A DNA stretch of 36,645 nucleotides from Euryarchaeota archaeon UBA173. Its GTDB lineage: Archaea > Thermoplasmatota > Poseidoniia > Poseidoniales > Thalassarchaeaceae. Position 1 is the stretch's first letter. Every line of letters begins with the position of its first letter. Shown here one piece after another: positions 23,915 through 33,732 of this stretch. The stretch lies in contig DAJH01000031.1 in assembly GCA_002498925.1 (NCBI GenBank), positions 1 to 36,645 of the forward strand, read 5' to 3'. The position numbers and the translations under genes were made by a program. A model generated the notes under the pieces. It made no database searches. It saw only the letters and a program-made list of their open reading frames with translations, and was not told the DNA's origin.

Positions 23915-25243
23915 ATGGCCAAGTCATACTGGATAGGAGACGTCCTCTCTGGATCCCATGATGGAGCTGAAGTGGAGCTCAAGGGCTGGGTTCATAGGTC
24001 AAGAGGGTCAAACAAGATCCGTTTTGTAGTCCTGAGGGATTCCACTGGAACCGTACAATGCGTGATCAAGAGAGAGGCAGTTGGAGACTCCGTTTTTGAG
24101 GATCTTGCCGGGGCCCTAATCGAATCAAGTGTTGTCCTCAGGGGTATCGTGTCTGCAACCGATCGTGAGCATGGCCATGAAGTACAGGTCTCAGCAGGGG
24201 AGGTCATAGGGCCAGTTAGCCCAGATAGGCCGTTCCCCATCACAGAGTCCGCTATGGCCGAGGCAGATGGAGGGGAGACCGAATTCCTATTGGATAACAG
24301 GCACCTGTACCTGAGAACTGGGAGGATGACTACCATGCTGAAAATCAGGTCATCGGTCTTCGGTGCCGTCCACTCTTACTTCAGAGACCTCGATTTCATC
24401 GAGTATCAGGCACCAAACTTCGTTGCAGGGGCGGTCGAGGGCGGTAGTACACTTTTCGAGGTCCCCTACTTCGGAAAGAAGGCATATCTCACACAGTCAT
24501 GGCAACTATACGCCGAGGCCGCCATGCCTTCCCTAGAGAGGCTCTACACGATCGCCCCCTCATTCAGAGCTGAGAAGAGTCGAACTAGGAGACACCTGAC
24601 TGAGTTTTGGCACGCCGAGATGGAAATCGCATGGGGCGGCAATGAGGAAGTAATGAATCACGGCGAGGCACTGGTGAGGAGCATCGCTGGAAACCTTCTC
24701 GAGGAGAGGGAGGAAGAGCTCTCCGAACTAGGGAGGGACACCGAACTAGTGTCGCGCTATGCTGACACTAGGTACCCCCGGATGAGGTATGATGAGGCAA
24801 TTGAGACGCTTCAGGGAATGGGGGTGCCTGTAGAGTGGGGGCAAGACCTTGACTACAGCAAGGAGAAAATTCTGACGCAGGACTTTGAGGTGCCGCACTT
24901 CCTAACCCATTATCCTCGAATCGCCAAGCCATTCTACCACAGGCCTGACCCGGATGACCCCAAGTACGTGCTCTGTCATGATTTGCTTGCCCCAGAGGGA
25001 TATGGGGAGATTATCGGCGGTGGAGAGAGGACTTGGTCTGAGAAGGAGATACTGGAAAGGATAGATGAGGAGGGCACACCCAGGGAGCCCTATGAGTTCT
25101 ATATCGATGTGCGCCGATATGGAGGCGTCCCACATGGTGGGTTCGGAATGGGAATAGACAGAGTTTGCTCATGGCTCTCCGGAGCCGATCATATCAGGGA
25201 GACGATCCCCTTCCCTCGGGACAGCAGGCGTGTGACTCCTTAG
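23915..25243 (+). CDS. asnS: asparaginyl-tRNA synthetase
   Basis: A class IIb aminoacyl-tRNA synthetase of 442 residues. The N-terminal OB-fold anticodon-binding domain covers about residues 1-100 (VELKGWVHRSRGSNKIRFVVLRD). The catalytic domain has motif 2 (APSFRAEKSRTRRHLTEFWHAEMEIAW) and motif 3 (GGVPHGGFGMGIDR). The stretches HYPRIAKPFYHR and LLAPEGYGEIIGGGER match AsnRS better than archaeal AspRS, which usually has KAFY in place of KPFY and lacks the YGEIIGG block. It would charge tRNA-Asn directly. The alternative is a non-discriminating AspRS, less likely. The start ATG 23915 follows a purine-rich GGGGGG/GGTGGGCGAG leader; a separate promoter after tRNA-Lys is probable (ATTAACCAAA near 23874). 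Confidence 0.88.
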   Translation: MAKSYWIGDVLSGSHDGAEVELKGWVHRSRGSNKIRFVVLRDSTGTVQCVIKREAVGDSVFEDLAGALIESSVVLRGIVSATDREHGHEVQVSAGEVIGPVSPDRPFPITESAMAEADGGETEFLLDNRHLYLRTGRMTTMLKIRSSVFGAVHSYFRDLDFIEYQAPNFVAGAVEGGSTLFEVPYFGKKAYLTQSWQLYAEAAMPSLERLYTIAPSFRAEKSRTRRHLTEFWHAEMEIAWGGNEEVMNHGEALVRSIAGNLLEEREEELSELGRDTELVSRYADTRYPRMRYDEAIETLQGMGVPVEWGQDLDYSKEKILTQDFEVPHFLTHYPRIAKPFYHRPDPDDPKYVLCHDLLAPEGYGEIIGGGERTWSEKEILERIDEEGTPREPYEFYIDVRRYGGVPHGGFGMGIDRVCSWLSGADHIRETIPFPRDSRRVTP

Positions 25244-25284
25244 GCAATCGAATCCCTCATACGCCATGCATACTTGGGAAGCAC

Positions 25285-26499
25285 ATGGCGGATGACTGGC
25301 GAACAATCGACATCGCCAATCCCACAGAGGAGCATGCGATGCTCCGTCAGATGGTCAGGGACTTCGTACGAGACGAGGTCGAACACCAAGCCTTGGAACA
25401 TGACAGAGACGAGACATTCAACTCATCCCTGTTTAGGAGGCTGGGGGAGATGGGCCTCCTGGGAATCACTGTGTCAGACATGTACGGAGGAGGCGGCATG
25501 GACGCTACCGCGGTCGCCATAATCAACGAGGAACTGTCGTATTCCGATCCAGCCTTCTGTCTGGCATACCTCGCTCATGACCAACTAATGGTCAACAACC
25601 TCGCTCAGAATGGAAGTGAGGAGCAGAAGTCCAGGATTCTTCCCAAGGTATGCAGCGGAGATTGGATAGGATGCATGGCGATGAGCGAGCCAGACTATGG
25701 TACAGATGTGTTGGGGATGCAAACAAGAGCATCGTTACGAGACGACGGTAACTGGGTCATAAATGGCAGGAAGATGTGGATTACGAATGGCTCACTGGAT
25801 GAGGAAGGGACTCCTGCTGACATAGTCTGGCTTTATGCAAGGACGGGTACCGATGACAAGGGCCGAGCTGAGATTTCCACCTTCCTGGTAGAGAACGGCA
25901 CACAGGGATTCAGTGTGGGGCAGAAGATAACCGACAAGCTTGGAATGAGGGCCAGCAATACCGCAGAACTAGTCTTCGAGGACTGTGTCGTACCTCCTGA
26001 AAATCTCGTTGGTAGTCCCGGTGAGTCAATGATACACATGATGAGGAATCTCGAGCTAGAGAGGCTTGGATTGGCAGCAATGGCACTTGGAATCTCTCGA
26101 AGATGCCTTTCTGCTATGAATGATTACGCATCCGAGAGGCAGGCTTTCGGAACGCAGATCAGGAACTTCGGCCAGATACAAAGGCATCTGGGTGAATCAT
26201 GGTCCGAATATCGTGCCATGAGGTCCTATGTCTACGACACAGCTCGACAGATTGAACTGGCAAAATCAGGCAACAGATTAGACTCCGACGGCGTCAAGCT
26301 GTTCGGAACTACAGCCGCTAAGAACATCGCAGACAGGGCCATACAAGTGATGGGGGGATACGGGTATGTCGGAGAGTACGTTGTAGAGAGACTTTGGAGG
26401 GATGCGAAGCTCCTAGAGATAGGAGGAGGGACTCTCGAAGGCCACCAGAAGAATATCGCCAGAGACCTATCGTCCAATAGCGATGCAATAGAGGGTTGA
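25285..26499 (+). CDS. acyl-CoA dehydrogenase, possibly isovaleryl-CoA dehydrogenase type
   Basis: This 404-residue FAD enzyme oxidises an acyl-CoA to the enoyl-CoA. The order is right: N-terminal helical domain (MLRQMVRDFVRDEVE, GLLGITVSDMYGGGG), beta domain with AMSEPDYGTDVLGMQT and KMWITNGS, and C-terminal helices with ERQAFG and QVMGGYGYVGEYVVERLWRDAKLLEIGGGTLE. E378 occupies the common catalytic position, while E259 in LELERLGLAAMALG matches the position used by isovaleryl- and long-chain-type enzymes. The isovaleryl assignment is tentative. ATG 25285 is chosen; the longer frame to 25165 overlaps asnS. The stop is next to the tRNA-Gln 3' end. It would fit breakdown of branched amino acids released from peptides. 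Confidence 0.88.
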   Translation: MADDWRTIDIANPTEEHAMLRQMVRDFVRDEVEHQALEHDRDETFNSSLFRRLGEMGLLGITVSDMYGGGGMDATAVAIINEELSYSDPAFCLAYLAHDQLMVNNLAQNGSEEQKSRILPKVCSGDWIGCMAMSEPDYGTDVLGMQTRASLRDDGNWVINGRKMWITNGSLDEEGTPADIVWLYARTGTDDKGRAEISTFLVENGTQGFSVGQKITDKLGMRASNTAELVFEDCVVPPENLVGSPGESMIHMMRNLELERLGLAAMALGISRRCLSAMNDYASERQAFGTQIRNFGQIQRHLGESWSEYRAMRSYVYDTARQIELAKSGNRLDSDGVKLFGTTAAKNIADRAIQVMGGYGYVGEYVVERLWRDAKLLEIGGGTLEGHQKNIARDLSSNSDAIEG

Positions 26500-26575
26500 T
26501 GGTAGTCCCGGGAGGGTTCGAACCTCCGTCACCGGGTCCAAAACCCGGTATGATGGACCTCTACACTACGGGACT
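26500..26575 (-). tRNA. tRNA-Gln (TTG)
   Basis: On the minus strand the acceptor AGTCCCG (26575-26569) pairs with CGGGACT (26510-26504), discriminator A at 26503, and CCA encoded at 26502-26500. The anticodon stem CCGGG/CCCGG encloses loop TTTTGGA, giving anticodon TTG (Gln). The T arm has GTTCGAAC. The D stem is weak (G-T, T-A, G-C) with one mismatch at its base. The 3' end directly abuts the stop codon of the acyl-CoA dehydrogenase gene. Confidence 0.95.
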
Positions 26576-26661
26576 ATGACCCCCGGACACGAATCTTTCG
26601 CTTTGGACTTGACGGGACATGGCGCCGGCACAATCAAAGAAGCGAGAATACACGATAAGCC

Positions 26662-29600
26662 ATGCGTCAGCGTATTGCATGTCTCCTGATGCTACTCATC
26701 TTACTCCATCCAGCTTCGGCAGCAGTCATGGAATACGGACCCATCCCTAGCAGTGAGAACACCCAATCTGAGACCCCCCAAGGAATAGACTCTCCTTCCA
26801 TATCAATCACAGACACTTGGCTTGACTCGAGCATACAGGAAAGGGTCGTACTAGGCGATGAGGAAGTCAGGATCACAGTAATCACAAAATCACTTCAGGC
26901 ACTTTCAGATTGGCAAGAAGAAAACAATGCCCTTGAGAAACAACTGCCTCCCGGGCCGGGCGAGTCCCTAGTTCATCTAGAGCCCGTGGACGGAGTAGTG
27001 GACCATCGGACTTTCTGGGTAGATTCCGACCTTGTGCACAAGGTCCCAGGAATTCCAGGAGTAATAGCCGTAATTGATGCCCAGAGGGCTCCTGAGCCCT
27101 ATGACACAATCCCATTTGAGAAACCACCCGGATTATCTCCTGAGTCTGTTAGAAGTGGCGAGATACATGGTGCAAATGATGCATGGGAAAGGGGCTACAC
27201 CGGAGAGGGAATGGTAGTGGCAGTGGCAGATACAGGAGTCGACTTCGCCCACCCCGATCTGAATGGGACCCAAGCAAGAGTGACTTACGACAAGTCGCCC
27301 TACGAGGGCTGGCCACTCATGTTGGATCACAACAGTATGTACCAATGGATGGTTTACGGAGAAGCATACCCAGCTCGCTCCACATGGTATGCAGACACCT
27401 CCACGATCGATATCGACAACAATTCCGACGGCCTACTCGAAGACTCGGGATACAATGTCACTGGGGTGAACGAATCTCTTTCCGGACTCTACCACCTGGG
27501 TCAACACCCGGATTCATATCTACGTTCCAAGCAAGGCGGCGACGTACCCATACTCGTTGTCGACGACAGGATCTCAGGACTGTATGAGACAGTGTATGCC
27601 GATATCGACAGAGACGGTGACTTTGGTGATGAGGTCCCAATGAGGCCAGGAGAGGAGACAGCCGGCCTGGATACAGACGGAGACGGCCTATGGGATGTCT
27701 CAGCAGGCCTTGTCTACTGGGTATCAGACGGCTCCCTCGGGGTCCCCTATGGGAGTACCTATGCGGCCAGACACGGTTATTCGGACAGAGTTGCTGGGGC
27801 TGGTAACCTTACTCTTTTCATGTTCGAATCCGGCAGTCATGGAACTCTATGCGCGAGTGCAATTGCCGCACAGGGCGTGGTTAGTGATGGCAAGGTACTC
27901 GGAATGGCACCGAATGCCACTATCACCTCCATTGGTAACCACTACTCTGGCGGCCACTCCCTAGATGCATGGAGATTCATAGCAGAGGGGTATGATGGCA
28001 ACATAGACACCCCCGATCAGCCACACATAGGGTCATTCTCATTTGGGTACTCCTCCGTCGATGACGCCGGGGCTGATGGATACTCACTCTACCTGGACTG
28101 GCTCACTAGGATTTACAATAACAACACATCTTACGCTGTCGCCATCGGCAATGGTGGCCATGGATTTGGAACGGCCAAGTCCCCCGGGGCATCAAATGGA
28201 GTTTTCTCGGTAGGCGCCTTCAGCAGCAGGTCTAGCGACTCTTGGGGGCAGAACGCTCCTTGGTCCAATAGGGGCCCGAATGTGCTCGGGAGGATGGACC
28301 CAGATATCGTTTCTGTGGGTTGGTCGGCTACTGGCGATATACCCCTAAACCAGAGAAATGATGCTAATTCTGCATGGAGTACATGGGGCGGAACAAGCCT
28401 AGCGACGCCGATTGCAGCAGGCCTAATGGCATTGGTAGCCCAGGCTTGGCAGGAGAATCTTGGCGGCCATCCCGGATCTCAGGAGTTCAGAGACTTCGTA
28501 CTTTCCACCTCTGATGATAGGGGGTATGAACCATTTGTCCAAGGTGGCGGCTGGTTCAACGCATCTAGGGCGGTATCCACCCTCGAGGGCGAGAATGGAA
28601 CATGGTGGGCAAGTCCAGCACAGTGGAACAGTGGCACTTTCCAAGGTGAGCACAGAGATGCAAATTTGAACCTGATGAGGCCGGGGGATAGTCAATTGGT
28701 CGAAATTGAATTTACTAACTATGCAGATTCAGACGTTCACCTGAGGTATACTCCAATCAGGTTCTCCCCCCTAGCGCACGAAGTTGTTGTCTGGAACAGT
28801 ACCGGCAATGGAAGCGACGAGGGCGATGAGAATGGATCCTGGGATGGCCATCAGGGAGATAGGCCCGATCTCCTGATTCCGCTGCACATTGAATCGGATC
28901 CGAATTTCCACCTCCCTCATGGCACCAGGCAACTGCGTGCCAGGGCAACTATCGACTACTCCAATTTCGACGGGAATCAAGACAGGAGCTCAGAGGAGCG
29001 GGTGTTCCTCCAGATTTACAGATGGACCGACGAAGACGGCGACGGGACCTATGTCGAGGATTTCGATAACGACTCGACAGTGGACTCGGTTGACTGGACT
29101 GAATCTGACGAGCTAGAAGAGGTGACCAATTGGTGGTCTAATGGACCCAATGCGGAGGTACGTGTCGGCAACCCCTTCGAAGACTCCCGAGACGGTCTCC
29201 TACTCGGAGTTTGGAACTACAATGGGCAACTTTCTGACGAGGAGGTAAGGATAGAGATTGACTGGACCTCCTTCGGGAGCGAGGAAGAGGAATGGATATC
29301 CATGCCATCGACCAGAAATGTCCCATCGAACAGTACGAGCATTGTCCCGATGACGATCACCGTGCCATTGGATGCCGACCCCGGCCTGCACCAGCATGGG
29401 GTGCTCGTTGAGACCCATTTTGTGAATCAGACCACGGGGCAGATATACCCATCACACCGTAATTGGACGCTGCCAATTGTGACTAACGTTCCATGGATTG
29501 GCCCCTTCACACTCGAGGCGGCCCCTCTGGATGGAAACGTCTCCAACCAGACACTATACACCGAAGAGTGGATTTCGGGCGCCACACGGTGGAACTGGAG

Positions 29601-32600
29601 ATCGGAGAGTGGTGATTGGAGGTTCCTATCGGTCGAATGGCCTCCGGAGTGGGATACTGGTGGGACCGCAGTTTTGGATGTCGACTGGGAAGACAACCAG
29701 TATACAGACGTAGACGTCCTGTGGATGTCTGAGATGGCACATGGCTATGCGGACGAAGATCCGGGCCCCTATGGCAACTCCACCTTCTTCATAGACGAGA
29801 GGTCCACAAACAACCACGTCTCATCGGGTTCCCACAACTGGGGGACATTCACAGGAACATCACGTGAGGTTTTCGCCGTTCCCGTTTCCCCAGGAGTGCA
29901 CCAGATGGCGCTCCATACAGCACTTCATGGGGTGAATTCGAATGATAACGCCCTCAACATCTCCGTTGGATACATTGCTGCCGAGGAGTCAGGCTTCGAG
30001 AGGGTAGTGACTGATTGGTCCGAGGGCAGTGGTGTCGACGCCGTCCATGTGGTCTCAACTATCCCTCTACCGGTATCAAACGTCTCCGCATATGGATGGT
30101 CCCAGCCAATGTACATGGGCAATGAGACAGCTTCACAAGATACTTCTTCGAACAAAATGACCGCTTCATGGTGGCATAACCTCACCGTCCAGAATGCCTC
30201 TGAGATTTCCATAGAGATGAATGCGCACGGTGATGCCGATCTTGACCTATTCCTGTTCAGGGACTCCAACGAAGATGGTGAGTTCTCTTCCGGCGAAGAG
30301 GTAAGCCGTTCGTGGTCCGCATCCTCTTCCGAGTCCATAGAAATAATCAATCCAGAAGATGGCCAATACTCCGTAGCAGTTCACGGATACTCCGTCCCCA
30401 GTGGCACTGTCCAGTTCTGGATTGACATAGACGTGGTTGGGGGTGACGATCTAAGGATAACAGATCAGATGGGCCTCAGTGACTCTGAGATATCGTCAAT
30501 CTGGCCAACTGGCTCCGAGACCCTCGCAGGCGAGGTGCCCCATTCTGCGATCCAGGTGAATCTGGAGTTCGATAGACCAGAATCAGCAGGAACATGGTCC
30601 GGATTCATCGATATCGAACTAGAGGGGGGAATCAGCCTAAGGCTCCCATACGCATACGAATTAGTCGAACTGGAGCCAGAGGTGTCATTTTCAGTCCCCC
30701 TCAATATGACTCAGACAAACGAGACAGTCCCAATAGAGATCCATGCCATAGACACCGGAATAGGTTTCAGGCTAGATGACCTGAATTGGTATGCCGCGAA
30801 TAACGGCACCTCCGTCCCTCCTGCCAATCTTGTTGAGGCCATAGAGACAACAGGGGCGCACCATAACCTGACAATGCTGTGGAACAGTGGAAATCACTTC
30901 GCCATCCCTGAGAACGTCACATTCAGGGAGGTTTGGATAAACGCGACTCTGCCCGAGGTCGAGCAATGGCACGATTATGCAGTCAATATCACGGATATAT
31001 CCGGATTTTCCGATGAAGCATTCCTATCTGTGGCCTTCGACGAAACTGCACCAAATCTCGCTGTCAGCCACATACCCTGGATTACCAGTGATGAGATTCT
31101 GACATACCAGATTCAGACCGAGCCGGGTGCTTCCGCGCATCACTCGGGAGGGCAGATAGAGATCGACGAGTCAGGCAATGCCGAGGTGTCTTTCCAACTT
31201 TCACAAGCAGAGGTTGGCTACAATCCCTCAACCGGCGAATCATACTACTACATAGATGGTTCAAGCATCTTCGACATCACCGTCAGCGATGCAGCCGGCA
31301 ACTCAGTATCCAGACACTATGAGGTAATTTTCGATCCCGAGTTGCCATCCAACCCATCCTTGCATGCACTGATTGACCAAGATGGCCGACTTTACCCCCC
31401 CTCTGATATCTCTACTCCCGTAAATCTGACCCATGGAACTCTGACGATGTCTGTTCCATCCGATGTCAGGTCATGGTGTATGACCGTCCTCTCCGAAGTC
31501 TCGGAACACAGCGCACAAGACTGTGGAGAGGTTCAGATGATACCCGATGTATACAACCCGTCATCAGGACATCCGGATCCGTCCAGTCAAGGCGGCTCAC
31601 AGGACTACTCGCCGGCATCATACTCATTCAGTACAGAAGGCCTACCGGATGGCGATTATGCAATTATTCTGGAGCTATACGACTGGGCCAACAACACTGC
31701 TCTAGAAACATGGCCCTTGTCGATAGATAATACCGTCCCAGTCGTGGAATGGGCCCTGAGCCCCTCCGACAGCAACAAATCGTTCTTCGATCACAGACAG
31801 GGCCTCTCTTGGTCCTCCAGCGAATACGTTCACCTCACCTTCACTATCGATGGTCTGTTGGTAAGTGAGAGGAACTCCACTACTGGAGGCGCGATATTCG
31901 AATTGAACCGGACCGGCCTCCACGAGGTATGCATCATCGCGGTTGATGGAACTGAGCCACAGGATAACGACAATAGGTTCGTCGATTGTAGAGAGATGAC
32001 GCTAGAAGACTCAATTTACGACTCGGTGGTGATAGCCAACTGGAATGGCGGCCTTGTTTCATCAGATTCCGTACAGGCAACGATCCAGAGGGGGCCAGAT
32101 CAGGAGATATGGTGGAATCTCGCTGGATCTAGCGAGATGAACTTAATCACTCCGGGGATGGATGTCGTCACTATAGACTTCGAACTTGTCGAGGGCGACA
32201 ACCAGTTCCAGGTCAGCATCGAGTCACTCCATGAGGTGGACTCGTACTCATTATCCGTAGTCAGGGACACAACAGCGCCCGATCTCACTTTGTGGGAGAT
32301 AACCAACAGGACATCAAACCTCGAGGCAGAACGAGTGGTTTCTGGGACATGCGAGAGGGGCTCAAATGTCATGATATGGAGCGATGTCGATAGCCACCAG
32401 TTCGTTTGCCCCGTATCCGAGGAGTTCAGCATCCTGGTCGAGGTCCTGAAATCGGCAGGGGAGCACCAAATCTACGCTCTTTCTACGGACAGTGCGAACA
32501 ACGAGGTCAGGATATCCATATCAGTGCTGAACCAAGTATGGTCTGACTGGGCAATAGAGGACGCCCGGGCGGGAGGACCCATGATGTGGTGGTTCTCCCT

Positions 32601-32766
32601 TGGATTCATCGGACTGCTAGCTGCAGTGCTGATTCCATCCGTGACTCTGGCGAGGAGGAGGTCACTTAGTAGGGGGATACTCAAAGACGGTCCCGATCTA
32701 GATGAGATAATGGCTGAGATTGAGGCAGCAGCGGATATCCAGATATCCCAAATGGAAGAGGAATGA
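26662..32766 (+). CDS. giant secreted subtilisin-like serine protease (pyrolysin/TPP II-like), membrane-anchored
   Basis: The 2034-residue protein has a signal peptide (about 1-21), a propeptide-like region (to about 155), and an S8 catalytic domain with D190 (VADTGVDF), H393 (GSHGTLCASA), oxyanion N497 (IGNGG) and S579 (GGTSLATP). D and H are 203 residues apart, against about 32 in subtilisin, so a large insert is present, as in pyrolysin and tripeptidyl peptidase II. The insert carries acidic DxDxDG calcium-type motifs (DIDRDGDFGDE, DTDGDGLWD). The C-terminal 1300 residues are beta-rich with many N-glycosylation sequons, include a PPC-like domain near 1180-1260 (DADLDLFLFRD), and end in a membrane helix (about 1974-1996) and an acidic tail. 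It should degrade proteins at the cell surface. It starts at ATG 26662, divergent from tRNA-Gln. Confidence 0.95.
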   Translation: MRQRIACLLMLLILLHPASAAVMEYGPIPSSENTQSETPQGIDSPSISITDTWLDSSIQERVVLGDEEVRITVITKSLQALSDWQEENNALEKQLPPGPGESLVHLEPVDGVVDHRTFWVDSDLVHKVPGIPGVIAVIDAQRAPEPYDTIPFEKPPGLSPESVRSGEIHGANDAWERGYTGEGMVVAVADTGVDFAHPDLNGTQARVTYDKSPYEGWPLMLDHNSMYQWMVYGEAYPARSTWYADTSTIDIDNNSDGLLEDSGYNVTGVNESLSGLYHLGQHPDSYLRSKQGGDVPILVVDDRISGLYETVYADIDRDGDFGDEVPMRPGEETAGLDTDGDGLWDVSAGLVYWVSDGSLGVPYGSTYAARHGYSDRVAGAGNLTLFMFESGSHGTLCASAIAAQGVVSDGKVLGMAPNATITSIGNHYSGGHSLDAWRFIAEGYDGNIDTPDQPHIGSFSFGYSSVDDAGADGYSLYLDWLTRIYNNNTSYAVAIGNGGHGFGTAKSPGASNGVFSVGAFSSRSSDSWGQNAPWSNRGPNVLGRMDPDIVSVGWSATGDIPLNQRNDANSAWSTWGGTSLATPIAAGLMALVAQAWQENLGGHPGSQEFRDFVLSTSDDRGYEPFVQGGGWFNASRAVSTLEGENGTWWASPAQWNSGTFQGEHRDANLNLMRPGDSQLVEIEFTNYADSDVHLRYTPIRFSPLAHEVVVWNSTGNGSDEGDENGSWDGHQGDRPDLLIPLHIESDPNFHLPHGTRQLRARATIDYSNFDGNQDRSSEERVFLQIYRWTDEDGDGTYVEDFDNDSTVDSVDWTESDELEEVTNWWSNGPNAEVRVGNPFEDSRDGLLLGVWNYNGQLSDEEVRIEIDWTSFGSEEEEWISMPSTRNVPSNSTSIVPMTITVPLDADPGLHQHGVLVETHFVNQTTGQIYPSHRNWTLPIVTNVPWIGPFTLEAAPLDGNVSNQTLYTEEWISGATRWNWRSESGDWRFLSVEWPPEWDTGGTAVLDVDWEDNQYTDVDVLWMSEMAHGYADEDPGPYGNSTFFIDERSTNNHVSSGSHNWGTFTGTSREVFAVPVSPGVHQMALHTALHGVNSNDNALNISVGYIAAEESGFERVVTDWSEGSGVDAVHVVSTIPLPVSNVSAYGWSQPMYMGNETASQDTSSNKMTASWWHNLTVQNASEISIEMNAHGDADLDLFLFRDSNEDGEFSSGEEVSRSWSASSSESIEIINPEDGQYSVAVHGYSVPSGTVQFWIDIDVVGGDDLRITDQMGLSDSEISSIWPTGSETLAGEVPHSAIQVNLEFDRPESAGTWSGFIDIELEGGISLRLPYAYELVELEPEVSFSVPLNMTQTNETVPIEIHAIDTGIGFRLDDLNWYAANNGTSVPPANLVEAIETTGAHHNLTMLWNSGNHFAIPENVTFREVWINATLPEVEQWHDYAVNITDISGFSDEAFLSVAFDETAPNLAVSHIPWITSDEILTYQIQTEPGASAHHSGGQIEIDESGNAEVSFQLSQAEVGYNPSTGESYYYIDGSSIFDITVSDAAGNSVSRHYEVIFDPELPSNPSLHALIDQDGRLYPPSDISTPVNLTHGTLTMSVPSDVRSWCMTVLSEVSEHSAQDCGEVQMIPDVYNPSSGHPDPSSQGGSQDYSPASYSFSTEGLPDGDYAIILELYDWANNTALETWPLSIDNTVPVVEWALSPSDSNKSFFDHRQGLSWSSSEYVHLTFTIDGLLVSERNSTTGGAIFELNRTGLHEVCIIAVDGTEPQDNDNRFVDCREMTLEDSIYDSVVIANWNGGLVSSDSVQATIQRGPDQEIWWNLAGSSEMNLITPGMDVVTIDFELVEGDNQFQVSIESLHEVDSYSLSVVRDTTAPDLTLWEITNRTSNLEAERVVSGTCERGSNVMIWSDVDSHQFVCPVSEEFSILVEVLKSAGEHQIYALSTDSANNEVRISISVLNQVWSDWAIEDARAGGPMMWWFSLGFIGLLAAVLIPSVTLARRRSLSRGILKDGPDLDEIMAEIEAAADIQISQMEEE

Positions 32767-32813
32767 GGCCCTCACTGGGCAATACTAATTTCCGCCTAGC
32801 TCCCGCCACGTGC

Positions 32814-33662
32814 ATGGAGATAACGAAGATAGCGGTTCTGGGGGCCGGTCAGATGGGAGCAGGAATTGCACAGGTCTCTGCATGCGCTGGCTACGAAGTA
32901 GTGATGATAGATATCAGCCAGGAGTTCGTAGATAGGGGCATGGTAACTATCTCCTCATCACTGGACAAACTCGTCTCCAAGGGAAGGATGTCCGAGGAAG
33001 AATCATCAAGCGCCCTTTCATTGATTTCCTCATCTACAGACAGGGCTTCGGCATCCAATGCCGACTTAGTGGTCGAGGCTATACCCGAAATCCCCGATCT
33101 AAAGTTCTCAACGTTCTCGGAGCTCGACTCCATCTGCAAGCAGGACGCCATACTGGCTAGCAACACATCGAGTATCTCGATAAACGAGATAGCAAGCCAC
33201 ACAAGCAGACCAGATAGGGTAATCGGGATGCATTTCATGAACCCCGTGCCAATAATGAAACTCATCGAGATCATCAACGGGAGTGAGACGGACCCCGAAG
33301 TTACCGCCGCAGTCATGGAGGCATCGGAGAGGATGGGCAAGACCCCACTTGAGTGCAATGATTCACCAGGCTTCGTAAGCAACAGGATTCTCTGCCCCAT
33401 GATCAACGAAGCGATACTGACCCTTCAGGAGGGGGTCGCCGAGCCCGAGGCGATTGATGGAATAATGAAATTGGGGATGAACCATCCAATCGGCCCCCTA
33501 GCTCTGGCCGACCTGATAGGACTTGACACCGTGCTCCATATCATGGGGGTACTGCATGAGGGCATGGGGGATGAGAAGTACGCCCCAGCACCACTTCTAG
33601 TTGAAATGGTCGAATCGGGGCGCCTCGGCCGTAAATCGGGCAACGGCTTCTACGAATACTAG
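32814..33662 (+). CDS. 3-hydroxyacyl-CoA dehydrogenase (3-hydroxybutyryl-CoA dehydrogenase type)
   Basis: This enzyme oxidises 3-hydroxyacyl-CoA to 3-ketoacyl-CoA with NAD, or runs in reverse. The 282-residue product is a single-domain-pair enzyme of the Hbd/PaaH type: GAGQMGAGIAQ at residues 10-20 binds NAD, then VEAIPE and ASNTSSISI, the catalytic histidine in GMHFMNPVP, and the C-terminal helical domain with DSPGFVSNRILCPMINEA and IGPLALADLIGLD. There is no fused enoyl-CoA hydratase. I use ATG 32814; the frame is open to 32763, overlapping the protease by 4 nt, but those extra residues are not conserved-looking. The 47-bp gap with AATACTAATTT could carry its own promoter. With the acyl-CoA dehydrogenase it would oxidise acyl-CoA from amino acids or fatty acids. 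Confidence 0.93.
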   Translation: MEITKIAVLGAGQMGAGIAQVSACAGYEVVMIDISQEFVDRGMVTISSSLDKLVSKGRMSEEESSSALSLISSSTDRASASNADLVVEAIPEIPDLKFSTFSELDSICKQDAILASNTSSISINEIASHTSRPDRVIGMHFMNPVPIMKLIEIINGSETDPEVTAAVMEASERMGKTPLECNDSPGFVSNRILCPMINEAILTLQEGVAEPEAIDGIMKLGMNHPIGPLALADLIGLDTVLHIMGVLHEGMGDEKYAPAPLLVEMVESGRLGRKSGNGFYEY

Positions 33663-33732
33663 CCCTATGGGGCTAAACCCGTATTTTCTGGCCTCGGCCA
33701 ACCTTCAAGGGTGCCGGACCCCACGGGTGCCC

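Noticed and set aside
25165..25284. N-terminal extension of the acyl-CoA dehydrogenase to 25165
   Set aside because: It lies inside asnS in another frame; the family begins at ATG 25285.
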